From FEN-1219 sp039933105 (GTDB lineage: Bacteria > Pseudomonadota > Gammaproteobacteria > Steroidobacterales > Rariloculaceae), in the NCBI GenBank assembly GCA_039933105.1, contig JBDTOT010000002.1, forward strand, positions 124,001 through 188,000: a DNA stretch of 64,000 nt, written 5' to 3'. Position numbers and translations under genes: made by a program. Below are positions 53,320 through 62,186 of this stretch, in pieces. The notes below the pieces were generated by a model. The model was not told the origin of the DNA and did no database searches. It worked only from the letters and a program-made list of their open reading frames with translations. How positions within the stretch are numbered: position 1 is the stretch's first letter; every line of letters begins with the position of its first letter.

Positions 53320-54018
53320 CTACGACGGTGCGAGCTTCAGCCGGTAGCCGAGCCCTGTTTCCGTCACGAGGAACTGCGGCCGCTGGGGGTCGGGTTCGAG
53401 CTTCGCCCGCAAGTGCTGGATGCACACCCGCAGCGTACGCGTATCGCCGTCTTTGTCCGGCCCCCACGCCTCGCGTAGTAACTGCTGCGGCCGCACGATC
53501 ATGCCGGCGTGGCGCACGAGGCATTCGAGCACGCGGTATTCGAGCGGCGTCACATGCAGGTCGCCGCCCGGACCCGTGGCGAGCCGCCGCTCGAGATCGA
53601 TGTCGGCGTGGCCCACGCGCACCGTTGCGACTTGCTCCGTGCCGCGTGCGTTACGCCGCAACGCTGCGCGCACGCGTGCGAGCAACTCGGCGGCCGAGAA
53701 GGGCTTCGTGACATAGTCGTCCGCGCCCGCGTCCAGCGCCGCGATCTTCTGCGTTTCCTGCGTGCGCGCCGACAATACGATGATCGGCACGGGCGACCAC
53801 GCTCGCACGCCCTTTACCACTTGTATGCCATCGACGTCCGGCAGACCCAAATCCACGAGCAGCAGGTCGGGCTTGTGCGTACGCGCCTCGATCTCGGCAC
53901 GCCGCCCTGTCTCGGCTTCGACGACGCGATAGTGCTCCGCCGTCAGCAGCACCCGCAGCACCTCTCGAATCGTCGTGTCGTCCTCGACGACGAGGATCTG
54001 ATGCATGGCCTGCGTCAC
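53320..54018 (-). CDS. kdpE: KdpE response regulator
   Basis: A 232-residue OmpR/PhoB-type regulator: ILVVEDDTTIREVLRVLL, Asp in LLLVDLGLPDVDGIQ, IVLSARTQE, VTKPFSAAELLARVRA, winged-helix DNA-binding domain (about 130-228) with VTPLEYRVLECLVRHAGMIVRPQQLL, RTLRVCIQHLRAKLEP and TETGLGYRL. It activates kdpFABC when K+ is low or osmolarity high. GTG start at 54018 overlaps the kdpD stop; the gene order kdpFABCDE is classic. Confidence 0.96.
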   Translation of the reverse strand: MTQAMHQILVVEDDTTIREVLRVLLTAEHYRVVEAETGRRAEIEARTHKPDLLLVDLGLPDVDGIQVVKGVRAWSPVPIIVLSARTQETQKIAALDAGADDYVTKPFSAAELLARVRAALRRNARGTEQVATVRVGHADIDLERRLATGPGGDLHVTPLEYRVLECLVRHAGMIVRPQQLLREAWGPDKDGDTRTLRVCIQHLRAKLEPDPQRPQFLVTETGLGYRLKLAPS

Positions 54019-56717
54019 GGCGCGGCCTCCGTCGTCGGCAGTGTGAATGTGAGGCGCGCGCCGCCAGTGGACCGCGTTTCTGCGCGGATCGTGCCGCCAT
54101 GCGCGGCGACGATGGCGCGGCAGATCGAGAGGCCAAGACCTACGCCGACGATCGTGCCTTCGTCGTTGCCGCGCTGAAACTTCTCGAACAGTCGTTCCGG
54201 GTCGCCGGATGGAAGCCCCGGCCCGCTGTCGTCGACTGTCACGCGCACGAAGCCCTGCTCATCGACCGCGCCGATTACGATGGCCGTACCGGCCGGCGTG
54301 TACTTCGCCGCGTTGTCGAGAAGATTCGTAAGCACCTGAACCACGAGTGTGGCATCGACGAACACGAGCGGCAGATCGGCAGGCAACATCAGATCCACGC
54401 GATGGCTCTTCAGTTGTTCCGCGCTGTGCTCGAGCGCGGCGGCCACGAAGTCGTCGACCGACTCCCAGTCGCGCCGCAGCGTGAGTTCCCCGGAATCGAA
54501 CTGCATGAGGTCGAGCACCTTCGATACGAGCTCCGACATGTCGCGCGCTTTGCCCTCGATCGAGCGCGCGAGCCCCGCGCGCGTGGGCTCGTCGAGCGCG
54601 GTGCCACGCGTCGCCAAGGTCGACGCTGCCCCAGCCATCGCCGCGAGCGGCGTGCGCAGGTCGTGCGAGATCGACGCCAGCAGTGTGTTGCGCAGGGTCT
54701 CGCGCTCCGCAGCGACGCGCGCGCCGGCCGCGACTTCCGCGAGTCGGGCGCGCCCGAGCGCGAGCCCGATCTGGCTCGCGAACGTCTCGAGAAGATGCCG
54801 CTGCTCCGGCAACAACACGCGGCGTGGATTACGCGGCCGAACAGCCAGCACGCCGAGCTCGCGGCCGGCCTCCGCGAGCGGCAGATACAACGCCGGCGCG
54901 GCGGGCAGAGTGTCGGAGCCGAGGCCGGCGCGATGGCCGTGGTCGGCCACCCACTGCGCGATCGCGAGATCCGCGCCGCGCAACGCGCTGTCGCTCGGCG
55001 GCCCGGCCGGGTAACGCAACCGACCCAGGTCGTCGGGCAACAAAACGACCGCGTCGCTCTCGAACACCTCGGCCACATGGCGCACGGCCACGCGCGCCAT
55101 GCTCTCGACGTCGCGCGTTGCGGCAAGTTCGCGGCTCATCGCGTAAAGAAGCGCCGTGCGTCGCTCACGCGCGCCCGCCACGCGCGTCTGCTGCCGCACG
55201 CTGGCCGTCAGCGTCGCGATCACGAGCGCGATCGTGAGCATGACGGCAAAGGTCACGACGTACTGCGCGTCGCCGACGGCGAAGGTGAACTTCGGCGCGA
55301 CGAAAAAAAAGTCGAGGCAGATGACGTTCAGCACGGCCGTGAGCACCGACGGCAGCCGGCCGAGCCGTAAGCTCGCGACGACGACGCCTAGCAGATAGAT
55401 CATGACGATGTTCGACAGCTCGAAGTACGGGAACATCGGCCACGCGATCGCCGTGCACAGCGCCGAGATTACGGTCGCCGCGACATAGCGCTTCCACTGC
55501 ACAGGCGCGGGCGCGATGACGGTCGGCGAGGCCTGCAACCCGCGGCGCTCGACCGCTACCTGATCGCGCTCCGCCACCGTCACGACATCGAACCCCTGCG
55601 CGTGCCCCACGAGCTCGGCTGCGGCCGAGCGGCGCCACAGGGTGCGCCAACCGCGCGGCTTCGGCGCACCCACGATCACGCGCGTCGCGCGGCGCGTGCG
55701 CGCGTACTCTGCGATCGCGGCGGCGGCCGTGGGCCCGTCGAGCGTCACGGTCTCCGCACCCAGCGATTCGGCGAGCCGCAGCAGGTCGACCCGGCGGTTG
55801 CGCTCCGCTGCGGAGAGCCGCAGCAACGCCGGCGTCTCCACATACACGACGGTCCACTTCGACCGCAGCGCGTCGGCCATGCGCTTGCCGGCGCGCACGA
55901 GCTGCTCGGCCTGAGTGTCCGGGCCGATCGCCACGAGTAGGTGATCCTGCGCGAGCCATTCGCGCGACGACCGATCGCCCGCGAGCGACTCGCGCGCCGA
56001 GGCCTCGACACGGTCGGTCATGCGCCGCAGCGCGAGCTCGCGCAGCGCGATCAAGTTGGGTTTGCGGAAGAAACGCTCGGTGGCGGTGCCGATCTCCTCC
56101 GGGACGTAGACCTTGCCGGCGTGCAGACGTGCGAGCAGATCCTCGGGCGGAAGATCGATCAGCTCGATTTCGTCGGCTTCGTCGAAAATGCGGTCCGGCA
56201 ACGTCTCGCGCTGGCGTACGCCCGTGATCTGCGCGACGAGATCGTTCAGGCTCTCGAGGTGCTGGACGTTCAAGGTGGTCCACACCTCGATGCCCGCATC
56301 GAGCAGCTCTTCGATGTCCTGCCAGCGTTTCGGATGCCGGGGCGCCGGCTCGCCGCCGACGAGATTGGAGTGCGCAAGTTCGTCGACGAGCAGGATGCCG
56401 GAACGACGCCTGAGCGCCGCGTCGAGATCGAATTCGTGGCGCACGATGCCGCGGTAGGTCACGGCCAGCGTGGGCAGCCGCTCGAGCCCCGCCATCAGGC
56501 CTTCCGTCTGCACGCGACCGTGCGGCTCGACGTAGCCGATCACGATTTCCGTGTCCGCCGTGCGCGCGGCGTGCGCGGCGCTCAGCATGGCAAAGGTCTT
56601 GCCGACACCGGCCGTTGCGCCGAAGAAAATCCGCAAGCGGCCGCGACGGGCGCGCGCCTCCTCGGCTTTGACCTGCGCGAGTAGCGCGTCGGGATCGGGC
56701 CGCAATTCCACCATCAT
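54015..56717 (-). CDS. kdpD: KdpD sensor histidine kinase
   Basis: 900 residues, full length. An N-terminal KdpD domain with Walker A FFGATAGVGKTFAML, DELAHSN and WTTLNVQHLESLND; a universal-stress (USP) domain (about 250-370); four TM helices (about 400-500, LSNIVMIYLLGVVVASLRLG); a GAF-like domain; HisKA ASISHDLRTPLAAMAGAAS; ATPase motifs NLLDNAAKYTPAG, DDSGPGLP and GVGLGLSICRAIV. It senses K+ and osmotic stress and phosphorylates KdpE. 10 nt downstream of kdpC, overlapping kdpE. Confidence 0.97.
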   Translation of the reverse strand: MMVELRPDPDALLAQVKAEEARARRGRLRIFFGATAGVGKTFAMLSAAHAARTADTEIVIGYVEPHGRVQTEGLMAGLERLPTLAVTYRGIVRHEFDLDAALRRRSGILLVDELAHSNLVGGEPAPRHPKRWQDIEELLDAGIEVWTTLNVQHLESLNDLVAQITGVRQRETLPDRIFDEADEIELIDLPPEDLLARLHAGKVYVPEEIGTATERFFRKPNLIALRELALRRMTDRVEASARESLAGDRSSREWLAQDHLLVAIGPDTQAEQLVRAGKRMADALRSKWTVVYVETPALLRLSAAERNRRVDLLRLAESLGAETVTLDGPTAAAAIAEYARTRRATRVIVGAPKPRGWRTLWRRSAAAELVGHAQGFDVVTVAERDQVAVERRGLQASPTVIAPAPVQWKRYVAATVISALCTAIAWPMFPYFELSNIVMIYLLGVVVASLRLGRLPSVLTAVLNVICLDFFFVAPKFTFAVGDAQYVVTFAVMLTIALVIATLTASVRQQTRVAGARERRTALLYAMSRELAATRDVESMARVAVRHVAEVFESDAVVLLPDDLGRLRYPAGPPSDSALRGADLAIAQWVADHGHRAGLGSDTLPAAPALYLPLAEAGRELGVLAVRPRNPRRVLLPEQRHLLETFASQIGLALGRARLAEVAAGARVAAERETLRNTLLASISHDLRTPLAAMAGAASTLATRGTALDEPTRAGLARSIEGKARDMSELVSKVLDLMQFDSGELTLRRDWESVDDFVAAALEHSAEQLKSHRVDLMLPADLPLVFVDATLVVQVLTNLLDNAAKYTPAGTAIVIGAVDEQGFVRVTVDDSGPGLPSGDPERLFEKFQRGNDEGTIVGVGLGLSICRAIVAAHGGTIRAETRSTGGARLTFTLPTTEAAP

Positions 56718-56727
56718 GACTCGGGCA

Positions 56728-57306
56728 TCATCGCGCCGCGTCGCCGTCGAGCGCCAGGTTCAGCTCGAGCACGTTCACCCGCGCCTCGCCGAACGCGCCG
56801 AACGTGGGCGCCTCCGTGTGCTCGCGCACGAGCGCCGCGACTGCCCCAGGCATGAGGTTACGCACGCGCGCCACGCGGTTGACCTGGAACTGCGCCGCCG
56901 CAACGCTGATATGCGGGTCGAGGCCGCTGGCCGAGGCCGTCACGAGATCGACGGGTACGGGACCATTGTTGTCCGGATCGACGACACGCAGCGCGGCTAT
57001 GCGTGCCGCGACGGCGGTTTTCAGCGCGGGATTGGTGGGGCCCAGATTCGAGCCGCTCGAGGCCGCGCCGCTATATGGCTGCGGCGCGGTCGCCGATGGC
57101 CGACTCCAGAAGTATTGCGGCGAGCTGAAGGGTTGGCCGAGCAGCCGCGAGCCGGCGGGCTTCCCGTCGCGCTCGATGACGCTGCCCTCCACCTGCATGG
57201 AAAACGCGACGCGGCCGATCAGCGTGACGAGGGCGGGATAGCCCGCTCCCGTCACGACCGTCAAGGCTGCGAACACTACGAGTGCCGGACGCAGTTCCTT
57301 CAGCAT
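56728..57306 (-). CDS. kdpC: KdpC, potassium-transporting ATPase subunit C
   Basis: A 192-residue subunit that stabilises the KdpFABC complex: one N-terminal TM helix (ALVVFAALTVVTGAGYPALVTLIG), then a periplasmic domain with GSRLLGQPFSSPQYFWSRPSAT, SGSNLGPTNPAL, VPVDLVTASASGLDPHISVAAAQFQ and ARARV-like VNVLELN. ATG at 57306 with GAGGAGA upstream. It follows kdpB by 10 nt. Confidence 0.96.
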   Translation of the reverse strand: MLKELRPALVVFAALTVVTGAGYPALVTLIGRVAFSMQVEGSVIERDGKPAGSRLLGQPFSSPQYFWSRPSATAPQPYSGAASSGSNLGPTNPALKTAVAARIAALRVVDPDNNGPVPVDLVTASASGLDPHISVAAAQFQVNRVARVRNLMPGAVAALVREHTEAPTFGAFGEARVNVLELNLALDGDAAR

Positions 57307-57316
57307 GGCCGTCTCC

Positions 57317-59422
57317 TCAAGCGAGCCCGAGCGCCGCGAGAACGAGGTCGATCGCCTTGATGCCGACGAAGGGCGCCACGATGCCGCCGACACCATAGAT
57401 AAGGAGGTTGCGCCGTAACAGCACGACGGCCGATGCCGCGCGCGTCTTCAGGCCGCGCAACGCAAGGGGCACCAGCGCCACGATGATCAGCGCATTGAAG
57501 ATCACGGCCGACAGGATCGCGCTCTGCGGGCTCGAGAGCTGCATGACGTTCAGCGTATTCAACGCGGGGTACGTGGTCGCGAACGCCGCGGGAACGATCG
57601 CGAAGTACTTCGCGACGTCGTTTGCCACGGAGAACGTCGTCAGCGCGCCGCGCGTGACGAGCATCTGTTTGCCGACGTCGACGACCTCGATCAGCTTCGT
57701 CGGGTTCGAATCGAGATCGACCATGTTGCCGGCTTCCTTCGCCGCCTGCGTACCGGTGTTCATCGCGACGGCCACGTCGGCCTGCGCGAGCGCCGGCGCA
57801 TCATTCGTGCCGTCGCCGCACATCGCGACCAGCCGGCCTTCGGCCTGGTGGCGGCGAATCAGCTCGAGCTTCGCCTCGGGGGTGGCCTCCGCCAGGAACT
57901 CGTCCACGCCGGCTTCCGCCGCGATGGCCGCCGCCGTGAGGCGGTTGTCGCCCGTGACCATCACGGTCTTGATACCCATCTGCCGCAGCTCCGCAAACCG
58001 TTCGCGGATGCCGCCCTTCACGACGTCGCGCAGCTCGACGACGCCGAGCACGCGCGCGCTCTTGCCGCTCTCGGCTACCACGAGCGGCGTTGCGCCCGCT
58101 CGCGCGACGGTGTCGACGATCTCGCCGACGGGCGCCGGCCACGCGCCCCCGGCCGCTTCGACGAATGCACGGATCGCGTCGGCGGCGCCTTTGCGCAGCT
58201 GTCGACCATCGACGTCGACGCCGCTCATGCGCGTCTTGGCCGAAAACTTGTGGAACGTGTGCGGTAAGGCCGAAATGTCGCGGCCACGCAGCTCGAACTG
58301 CTGTTTCGCGAGCACGACGATCGAACGCCCTTCCGGAGTTTCGTCGGCGAGCGACGCCAGCTGCGCGATGTCGGCCAGCTCGCGCGCTTCGACACGCGGG
58401 GCCGGGTGGAACACCGCGGCTTGCCGGTCGCCCAGCGTGATCGTGCCGGTCTTGTCGAGGAGCAGCACGTCGACGTCACCAGCCGCCTCGACCGCGCGGC
58501 CCGACGTCGCGATCACGTTCGCGCGGATCATGCGGTCCATGCCGGCGATGCCAATCGCGGACAGGAGGCCGCCGATCGTGGTCGGGATCAGGCACACGAG
58601 CAGCGCGACGAGCACCGTGGCCGTGACGACCGTGCCGGCACCCGAACTGGCGACCGCGTACGCCGAGAACGGCGCGAGTGTCGCCGTGGCGAGCAGGAAC
58701 ACGATCGTCAGCGTCGCCAGCAGGATCGACAGCGCGATTTCGTTCGGCGTGCGGCCGCGTTTCGCGCCTTCGACCATCGCGATCATCCGGTCGAGGAAGC
58801 CTTCGCCTTCGCGGCTCGTGATACGCACGACGAGCCAGTCCGACAACACGCGAGTACCGCCCGTGACGGCCGAGAAGTCGCCACCGGCTTCACGGAGGAC
58901 GGGCGCTGATTCGCCCGTAACGGCGCTCTCGTTGATGGACGCTACACCTTCGACGACCTCACCGTCGGCGGGGATCGTGTCGTTGGCTTCGACGAGCACC
59001 AGATCGTCGCGCGCAAGTGCGCTGGCCTCGACGGTGTCGTAGTCGCCGCGACTCTTCCCGCGCAGGCGTTTCGCCTGCACGTGGCGACGCATTGAGCGTA
59101 GCGTCGCGGCCTGCGCTTTGCCGCGCCCCTCCGCCACGGCCTCGGCGAAGTTCGCGAACAGCACCGTGAGCCAGAGCCACACCGCGATCGCGAGCACGAA
59201 AGCGGGGCGGCCGGCGTCGGGTGCCACCCCCACCAGCGCCGCGACGCCGATCGCCGTCGTGAACACGCTGCCCACATAGACGACGAACATCACGGGGTTG
59301 CGGAATTGCACGCGCGGATCGAGCTTAGCTAACGCCCCTTGCCCGGCGCCGAGCAGAATTGCGCGGTCGAGGAAACTGCCCCGTGCGCGCGGGGGAATCG
59401 CTGTATGGGTCGCGGTGGTCAT
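57317..59422 (-). CDS. kdpB: KdpB, P-type ATPase subunit of the K+ pump
   Basis: 701 residues. P-type ATPase motifs: VEANDTIPADGEVVEG, the TGES loop in NESAVTGESAPVL, phosphorylated Asp in LLLDKTGTIT, HKFSAKTRMSGVD with KGAAD (nucleotide binding), MVTGDNRLTAAAIAAEAGV, and the hinge CGDGTNDAPALAQADVAVAMN. It couples ATP hydrolysis to K+ uptake through KdpA. ATG at 59422 overlaps the kdpA stop by 4 nt; a longer open frame upstream is only the offset reading of kdpA. Confidence 0.97.
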   Translation of the reverse strand: MTTATHTAIPPRARGSFLDRAILLGAGQGALAKLDPRVQFRNPVMFVVYVGSVFTTAIGVAALVGVAPDAGRPAFVLAIAVWLWLTVLFANFAEAVAEGRGKAQAATLRSMRRHVQAKRLRGKSRGDYDTVEASALARDDLVLVEANDTIPADGEVVEGVASINESAVTGESAPVLREAGGDFSAVTGGTRVLSDWLVVRITSREGEGFLDRMIAMVEGAKRGRTPNEIALSILLATLTIVFLLATATLAPFSAYAVASSGAGTVVTATVLVALLVCLIPTTIGGLLSAIGIAGMDRMIRANVIATSGRAVEAAGDVDVLLLDKTGTITLGDRQAAVFHPAPRVEARELADIAQLASLADETPEGRSIVVLAKQQFELRGRDISALPHTFHKFSAKTRMSGVDVDGRQLRKGAADAIRAFVEAAGGAWPAPVGEIVDTVARAGATPLVVAESGKSARVLGVVELRDVVKGGIRERFAELRQMGIKTVMVTGDNRLTAAAIAAEAGVDEFLAEATPEAKLELIRRHQAEGRLVAMCGDGTNDAPALAQADVAVAMNTGTQAAKEAGNMVDLDSNPTKLIEVVDVGKQMLVTRGALTTFSVANDVAKYFAIVPAAFATTYPALNTLNVMQLSSPQSAILSAVIFNALIIVALVPLALRGLKTRAASAVVLLRRNLLIYGVGGIVAPFVGIKAIDLVLAALGLA

Positions 59423-61233
59423 GGCGCCCCTCCGGCAATCATCTGCAGATGTTCCACGATCGGGCCGAGCGCCAGCGCCGGCACGAACGTCAGCGCACCG
59501 ACGATCAACACGACGCAGACCAGCATCGCGACGAACAGCGGCGTGTGAGTCGGCAGCGTGCCTGCGGTGACGGCGGTGGCGCGCTTTGCCGCGAGGCTGC
59601 CTGCGATCGCAAGCACCGGGATCATGAGCCAGTAGCGCGCGATCCACATCACGATGCCAAGGGCTAAGTTGTAAAACGGTGTGTTGGCCGACAGTCCCGC
59701 GAACGCGCTGCCGTTGTTGTTACCGGCGGACGAAAACGCGTACAGGATTTCGGAGAATCCATGAGCGCCCGGGTTCGCGACGCCCGCGATGCCCTCCGGC
59801 AGCGCACTCGCAATCGCGGCGCCGCCTAGTACGACGAGCGGCGGGATCAGCAGCACGAGCGACGCCATTTTGATCTCGTACGCTTCGATCTTCTTGCCGA
59901 GATACTCAGGCGTGCGGCCGACCATGAGGCCCGCGATGAACACGGTGACGAGCGCGAACATCAGCATGCCGTAGAGGCCGCTGCCGACGCCGCCGAACAC
60001 GACCTCGCCGAGCTGGATCAACGCCAGCGGCACGAGGCCGCCGAGCGCCGTGAATGAATCGTGCATCGCGTTGACGGAGCCGTTGGATGCGGCCGTCGTC
60101 GCGGCGGCCCATATGCCCGAGCCGGTGATGCCGAAGCGCAGGTCCTTGCCCTCCATGTTGCCGCCGGGCTGCGTGCTGCTGGCCGCCTGATCTACGCCGA
60201 GCACGGTCAACGCCGGGTTGCCGGCTTGCTCGGCTACGATCGTGCCGAACGTTAGCGGCAGAAACAGCACGAACATCGCGGCCAGCACCGCCCGGCCCTG
60301 CCGCCTGTCACCGACCATGTGCCCGAACGTGTAGCAGAGCGCGGCCGGGATCAGCAGGATCGCGACGACCTCGAGGAAGTTCGCGAGCGGAGTCGGGTTC
60401 TCGAACGGATGTGCCGAGTTCACGTTGAAGAAGCCGCCGCCGTTCGTGCCAAGCTGCTTGATCGCGACTTGGCTCGCCGCCGGGCCGAGGGGCACGGTCT
60501 GCTCCGTGACGACTTGCGGCGCCGTGACCGGCTTGCCGGCGGCGTCGACCACGGCTTGGCCCGCGGCGTCCGTCACCGGCATCTCGACCGTCGGCGGATC
60601 GAGCAGCGGCACGCTGCGGTACGCCGCGAATGTCTGCACGACGCCCTGCGACATCAGCACCACGGCGAGCAGCAGCGACAAAGGCAATAGGACGTACAGC
60701 GTGCTGCGCGTGAAATCGACGTAGAAGTTGCCGAGTGCGGTCGTTTCGCGCCGCACGAAACCACGGATCAACGCCACGAGCACGGCCATGCCGGACGCCG
60801 CCGATAGAAAATTCTGCACGCCGAGCCCGAGCATTTGCGTCAGGTAGCTCAGCGTGCCTTCGCCGCCGTAGCCCTGCCAGTTCGTGTTGGTCGCGAAGCT
60901 GACAGCCGTGTTGAAGGCGGAATCGGGGCCTATGGCGCCGAAGGCCTGTGGATTCAACGGCAGCACGCCCTGCAAACGCTGCAGCGCATACACCACGACG
61001 AAGCCGAGCAGGTTCACTACCAGCGCGGCCGCCGTATAGCGCCGCCAGTCGGTCTCGGCGTTTTCGGTCACGCCGGCGACGTTGTAGATGCCGCGCTCGA
61101 GACCGCGCAACACCGGCGACAGGAACGTACGCCGACCCTCGTAGATGGCGGCCATATACAGTCCGAGGGGCTTCGTCGCCAGTAACAGCGCTGCGACGAA
61201 CAAGCCGAGTTGCAGCCACGCTTGCGCGCTCAT
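59419..61233 (-). CDS. kdpA: KdpA, potassium channel-like subunit
   Basis: 604 residues, about ten TM helices, with four selectivity-filter-like loops of the K+ transporter superfamily: TNTNWQGYGGEGTLSY, GTNGGGFFNVNSAHPFENPT, TGSGIWAAATTAASNGSVN and SSAGNNNGSAFAGL. It binds K+ with high affinity in the inner membrane. The ATG at 61233 overlaps the kdpF stop by 4 nt. Confidence 0.97.
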   Translation of the reverse strand: MSAQAWLQLGLFVAALLLATKPLGLYMAAIYEGRRTFLSPVLRGLERGIYNVAGVTENAETDWRRYTAAALVVNLLGFVVVYALQRLQGVLPLNPQAFGAIGPDSAFNTAVSFATNTNWQGYGGEGTLSYLTQMLGLGVQNFLSAASGMAVLVALIRGFVRRETTALGNFYVDFTRSTLYVLLPLSLLLAVVLMSQGVVQTFAAYRSVPLLDPPTVEMPVTDAAGQAVVDAAGKPVTAPQVVTEQTVPLGPAASQVAIKQLGTNGGGFFNVNSAHPFENPTPLANFLEVVAILLIPAALCYTFGHMVGDRRQGRAVLAAMFVLFLPLTFGTIVAEQAGNPALTVLGVDQAASSTQPGGNMEGKDLRFGITGSGIWAAATTAASNGSVNAMHDSFTALGGLVPLALIQLGEVVFGGVGSGLYGMLMFALVTVFIAGLMVGRTPEYLGKKIEAYEIKMASLVLLIPPLVVLGGAAIASALPEGIAGVANPGAHGFSEILYAFSSAGNNNGSAFAGLSANTPFYNLALGIVMWIARYWLMIPVLAIAGSLAAKRATAVTAGTLPTHTPLFVAMLVCVVLIVGALTFVPALALGPIVEHLQMIAGGAP

Positions 61234-61322
61234 TCGAATTTCTCCGGATACAGCAGCGCCACGACGAGATAGACCATGAGGCCGAGCGCCAGCAGCAAGC
61301 CAATGACGCCCACGAGCGTCAT
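61230..61322 (-). CDS. kdpF: KdpF, small stabilising subunit
   Basis: A 30-residue single-helix membrane peptide, starting MTLVGVIGLLLALGLMV and ending LLYPEKFE, the typical KdpF pattern. It stabilises the KdpABC complex between lipids and KdpA. It overlaps kdpA by 4 nt (ATGA) and its own ATG overlaps the stop of a further small ORF upstream. Confidence 0.93.
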   Translation of the reverse strand: MTLVGVIGLLLALGLMVYLVVALLYPEKFE

Positions 61323-61414
61323 CGGCGCACCACCCGCGCCGCAACGGCCACGCGATAGACGAGCCACGTGCTCGCGACCAAGAAGCCGACGACGACCAGC
61401 ACTGCGAATCCCAC
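61319..61414 (-). CDS. Possible 31-residue membrane peptide upstream of kdpF
   Basis: GTG at 61414 preceded by GGGAG with 5-nt spacing opens a 31-codon frame: a hydrophobic core (VGFAVLVVVGFLVASTWLVY) and a basic tail (RVAVAARVVRR). Its TGA overlaps the kdpF ATG by 4 nt, the same coupling as every other junction of kdpF-kdpA-kdpB. Family unknown; it might be a translational-coupling leader or an extra small subunit. The frame is open further upstream without a better start. Confidence 0.5.
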   Translation of the reverse strand: MGFAVLVVVGFLVASTWLVYRVAVAARVVRR

Positions 61415-61492
61415 GGCGACTCCCGACCGAACGAGTGACGGCGGGAAGTCTGGGCGCCGGCGTATAGCGGCGGCGTTAAGAAAAACTGCGTA

Positions 61493-61543
61493 TTGGGATC
61501 TGCGCCGGCTGGCCGCGAGGCGGGGGGGCGGGCTATCCCAAAG
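61493..61543 (-). terminator. Candidate terminator between the NarL-type regulator and kdp genes
   Basis: TTGGGAT and ATCCCAA flank a ~37-nt GC-rich stretch in the 130-nt gap (61415-61544) that separates the regulator stop from the small kdp ORF. On the minus strand a GTTTTTC run follows about 8 nt later. A TATACG sequence further on could be a -10 for the kdp operon. No KdpE site was recognised. Confidence 0.3.
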
Positions 61544-61544
61544 G

Positions 61545-62186
61545 CTAGGGCGCGAGGCCGAGCCGGCTCGCGATGCGCACGAGCTGCACCGCCGATTCCG
61601 CGCCGAGCTTCTGTTTGATGGCCGTCTGATGGTTCGACACGGTCTTCGGGGTGAGGCCCAGCGTCTTCGCGATATCCTTGATCGGCAGGCCCTGCACGAC
61701 GAGACGAAGCACCTCGAACTCGCGCGCGGACAGCGCGTCGGCCGGGGGAGCCTCCGCGACCGCATTGCGCTGCGCGAGCGACTGCGCGACGTCTGCGGAT
61801 AGATACGGTTTGCCGCGCGCGACCGTGAGCACGGCCTCAACCAGCACGTTCGGCGCGCTGGCCTTCGTCACGTACCCGCAGGCGCCGGCCTGCAGAGCAC
61901 GATTCGCGAAGATCGCGTCCTCGTACATGCTGAACATCAGCACGCGGGTCGCGGGCTTTTCGGCCAACATCCGCCGCATCGTTTCGACGCCGCTGACGCC
62001 CGGCAATGCAATGTCCATGACGACGACCTGCGGCGCGAGCGCGCGAAAGCACTCGAGCGCCGTGTCGGCGGTGTCGGCCTCGCCAATGACGTCGATGTTG
62101 CCGCCGCGCTCGAGCAGTCGGCGGTAGCCTTCACGAACCACGGCGTGATCGTCGACGAGCAGTACAGTGACGGCGCTGTTGCTCAT
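61545..62186 (-). CDS. NarL/FixJ-type response regulator
   Basis: A 213-residue regulator: receiver (VLLVDDHAVVREGYRRLLE, Asp in VVVMDIALPGVSG, Lys in YVTKASAPNVL) and a LuxR-type helix-turn-helix (about 145-210: LSAREFEVLRLVVQGLPIKDIAKTLGLTPKTVSNHQTAI). Its ATG overlaps the stop of the kinase gene by 4 nt, so the two are a cognate pair. Resembles UvrY/GacA-like and UhpA-like regulators; targets unknown. Confidence 0.93.
   Translation of the reverse strand: MSNSAVTVLLVDDHAVVREGYRRLLERGGNIDVIGEADTADTALECFRALAPQVVVMDIALPGVSGVETMRRMLAEKPATRVLMFSMYEDAIFANRALQAGACGYVTKASAPNVLVEAVLTVARGKPYLSADVAQSLAQRNAVAEAPPADALSAREFEVLRLVVQGLPIKDIAKTLGLTPKTVSNHQTAIKQKLGAESAVQLVRIASRLGLAP

Noticed and set aside
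57408..59042. A 544-codon Ser/Ala-rich open frame opposite kdpB
   Set aside because: kdpB has all P-type ATPase motifs on the other strand; the Ser/Thr/Ala bias is typical of the complement of GC-rich coding sequence.
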